Origin: an uncultured Bacteroidales bacterium
GTDB lineage: Bacteria > Bacteroidota > Bacteroidia > Bacteroidales > Muribaculaceae
Length of the DNA: 64,000 bases
Reading direction: 5' to 3'
Assembly (NCBI GenBank): GCA_947173955.1
Contig: CAMWHE010000003.1
Coordinates: forward strand, 52,353 to 116,352
Shown here piece after piece: positions 62,019-64,000 of this stretch (position 1 is its first letter; each line of letters begins with the position of its first letter). Below the pieces are notes generated by a model. That model saw only the letters and a program-made list of their open reading frames with translations, made no database searches and was not told the DNA's origin. A program made the position numbers and the translations under genes.

Positions 62019-64000
62019 ATGAACAAATTAAAATCGCTTCTCTCAGGCATAGCGGCTTTCGGGCTGCTTGCCTTCACAGGGTGTAGCACGGATGTCGACC
62101 CCGTGCCCGTAAACATCCCCGAGGCAACTCTTGTCCCCAATACTTCGCTCCTCGAGCTGAAGACCAAATTCTGGGACGATGCCACCAACTATATCGACAC
62201 TATCGGCCTGCGTGAGGACGGCTCACACTACATCATCGCCGGCCGCGTGATCTCCAACGATGAGGAAGGCAATGTCTTCAAGGCGCTCACCATCCAGGAC
62301 GAGACCTGCGCACTCGCTTTCTCGATCAACACCTACAATCTCTATCTCGAATATCGCGTGGGTCAGGAAATCGTGATCGACGCCACCGATATGTATATAG
62401 GCAAATACAACGGCCTGCAGCAGATGGGCAAGCCCGAATGGTATGAGAACGGCAGCGCATGGGAAGCCTCGTTCATGGCTCCCGAGTTCTTCAAGCTGCA
62501 CGCCCAGCTCAGCGGCCTTCCCGAGCCTGCGAAGGTTGACACCATCGAGATTAATGCATTCTCGGAGCTCCCCTCCGATCCCGAAGGGCTGCGTAAATTC
62601 CAGAGCCAGCTCGTGAAGTTCAACAATGTCTACTTCGAGGAAGGTGGCAAGGAGCAGTTCTCAACCTACAAATCAAGCGGTGTCAACCACAACATCATCG
62701 ACTCCGAGGGGGCTTCGCTCCCCGTGCGCACCAGCGGCTACTCCAAATTCTGGAACAAGTATCTGCCTACCGGCCACGGCGACGTTGTCTGTCTGCTTGG
62801 CTACTACGGCACGACCGGCTGGCAGCTTACCCTCATCGACTATGCGGGCTGCATGAACTTTGGCAACCCGACCATCGCCCCCGGCTCCAAGGATACCCCC
62901 TACAGCGTGACCGACGCTATCGCTGTCGAGGCCTCAGGCAAGACTCCGTCGGGCTGGGTGACCGGCTACATCGTCGGCACAGTAGCTCCCGAAGTAGTGG
63001 AAATCAGCTCAAGCGACGATATCGAATGGACTGCAGAACCCACACTTGCCAATACGCTCGTCATCGCAGCCGATCCGGAATGCACCGACGTGGCACAGTG
63101 TATCGTGCTCTCGCTTCCCCAGGACTCCAAACTCCGCGAGTATGGCGCGCTACGCGACAACCCCGGCGTCTACAAAAAACAGATCTGGCTCTACGGTAAG
63201 CTCGAAGCGTATATGGGCTCATGGGGTCTGACCGGCAACAGAGGCACAGTCGATCAGTTCAGCATCGAAGGCGTGGAGATCGGCGGCGGTGCGGCTGCAA
63301 ACGGCGACGGCACCAAGGAATCTCCCTACAACGTACAGCAGGTACTTGGCGGCTCGGCTACCGGTACAGCCTGGGTGACCGGCTACATCGTCGGCACCGT
63401 GACCGACAAATCAATCCAGACCGACTCTGAATTCGGTACGGCCAACGCATCCAACACCAATGTGCTTATCGCAATGACAGCCGAGGAGACCGACTACACC
63501 AAGTGCGTTCCCCTGCAGCTCCCTGCAGGCGATGTCCGCAACGCTATCAGCCTCCAGCAGCATCCCGATAATCTCGGCAAGTCAGTTTCTGTCTACGGTT
63601 CGATCGAGAAATACTTCGGAGTAATGGGTGTCAAAGCCATCACCGAATATGCCCTCGGTGAGGGTGGCGGCACCGGCAACGACGACCCTGTCACGCCTCC
63701 CTCCACCGGCAGCGGCGACGGCTCGGCCGACAGCCCCTTTGACGTGACAGCTGCTATCGCGGCCTACAATGCCGGCACCACAGGCACATTCTGGGTGGAA
63801 GGCTATATCGTCGGCCAGTGTCCGTCGCAGTATGCCAACGAGACTGTATTCGGCGTTACAGGCGAGACCGTCTCCAATACCAACTTCGTCATCGCGGCTT
63901 CGGCCGGTGTAACCGATATCGATGCTTGCCTCTTCATTCAGCTTCCGGCCGATATGCGTGGCGCGCTCAGCCTCCAGCAGAATCCCGGCAACCTCGGCAA
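62019..64000 (+). CDS. DUF5689-type repeat lipoprotein, cut by right edge
   Basis: An open frame of 660 codons from the ATG at 62019 to the end of the window with no stop. Lipobox FTGC (Cys22). The N-terminal part is DUF5689-like (HYIIAGRVISNDEEGNVFKA, GQEIVIDATDMYIGKYNGL). At least three OB-like modules follow: one diverged (from about 290, GWVTGYIVGTVAPEV), one typical (from about 425, AWVTGYIVGTVTDKS) and one incomplete at the edge (TFWVEGYIVGQCPS). It is paralogous to the preceding gene, 26 bp away, and is probably the third gene of the receptor operon. Confidence 0.88.
   Translation, partial: MNKLKSLLSGIAAFGLLAFTGCSTDVDPVPVNIPEATLVPNTSLLELKTKFWDDATNYIDTIGLREDGSHYIIAGRVISNDEEGNVFKALTIQDETCALAFSINTYNLYLEYRVGQEIVIDATDMYIGKYNGLQQMGKPEWYENGSAWEASFMAPEFFKLHAQLSGLPEPAKVDTIEINAFSELPSDPEGLRKFQSQLVKFNNVYFEEGGKEQFSTYKSSGVNHNIIDSEGASLPVRTSGYSKFWNKYLPTGHGDVVCLLGYYGTTGWQLTLIDYAGCMNFGNPTIAPGSKDTPYSVTDAIAVEASGKTPSGWVTGYIVGTVAPEVVEISSSDDIEWTAEPTLANTLVIAADPECTDVAQCIVLSLPQDSKLREYGALRDNPGVYKKQIWLYGKLEAYMGSWGLTGNRGTVDQFSIEGVEIGGGAAANGDGTKESPYNVQQVLGGSATGTAWVTGYIVGTVTDKSIQTDSEFGTANASNTNVLIAMTAEETDYTKCVPLQLPAGDVRNAISLQQHPDNLGKSVSVYGSIEKYFGVMGVKAITEYALGEGGGTGNDDPVTPPSTGSGDGSADSPFDVTAAIAAYNAGTTGTFWVEGYIVGQCPSQYANETVFGVTGETVSNTNFVIAASAGVTDIDACLFIQLPADMRGALSLQQNPGNLG

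Overview
The window looks like chromosome of a gut Bacteroidales bacterium, most likely a Muribaculaceae-type genome of fairly high GC. The evidence is two SusC/SusD nutrient-uptake loci, SecD and SecF fused in one gene, many short lipoproteins with a Cys lipobox followed by Ser residues, and repeated use of the Bacteroidetes promoter pattern TTTG-N19/21-TAnnTTTG. No rRNA, tRNA, CRISPR array or transposase gene was seen. Genus-level placement is inference.

Region by region: 0-1.4 kb holds an AT-rich membrane protein cut by the left edge and a four-helix-bundle gene flanked by short repeats. 1.4-11.8 kb is housekeeping and accessory material: rsmA-mgtE, a strongly structured probable non-coding RNA, pckA, a GH35 beta-galactosidase, a lone glycosyltransferase, and a greA-HIT-TlpA-like operon. 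12.1-17.2 kb is the most unusual stretch: six small or repeat-built lipoproteins of two related subfamilies, a small protein with an HTH-like N-terminus, and a membrane-anchored Ser/Thr kinase. secDF follows at 17.4-20.3 kb.

20.6-28.2 kb is a Sus-like locus (SusC, SusD, SusE-like, SusF-like) with binding and transport genes but no enzyme or regulator. 28.3-31.8 kb carries an LD-carboxypeptidase overlapping a radical SAM gene, a GxxExxY gene framed by inverted repeats, and pyrH-frr. 32.2-40.3 kb is a second uptake locus: surface lipoprotein, SusC, SusD and a GH30-type glycosidase. 40.6-43.4 kb is lysS-gpsA, followed by an array of six hairpins and an unrecognised gene.

44.4-51.1 kb has a HepT/MntA toxin-antitoxin pair, an exported protein of unknown function, an RsmI-like methyltransferase with an MBL hydrolase, and a lipoprotein-ABC ATPase-FtsX permease operon. 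51.1-54.3 kb is a small redox locus: a divergent AraC regulator, then an exported flavodoxin with a sorting-domain-like C-terminus, an aldo/keto reductase and an ABM-fold lipoprotein. A TonB C-terminal domain protein and a DUF234-type ATPase follow; the ATPase lies beside three related DNA dyads. The right end (57.1-64 kb) is a TonB-dependent receptor with two DUF5689-type repeat lipoproteins, the second cut by the window edge.

The most promising candidates for undescribed biology are the structured RNA at about 3.74-4.0 kb, the duplicated lipoprotein/kinase cluster at 12.1-17.2 kb, the exported flavodoxin locus, and the DNA-level structures at 20.43, 43.41 and 56.51 kb.
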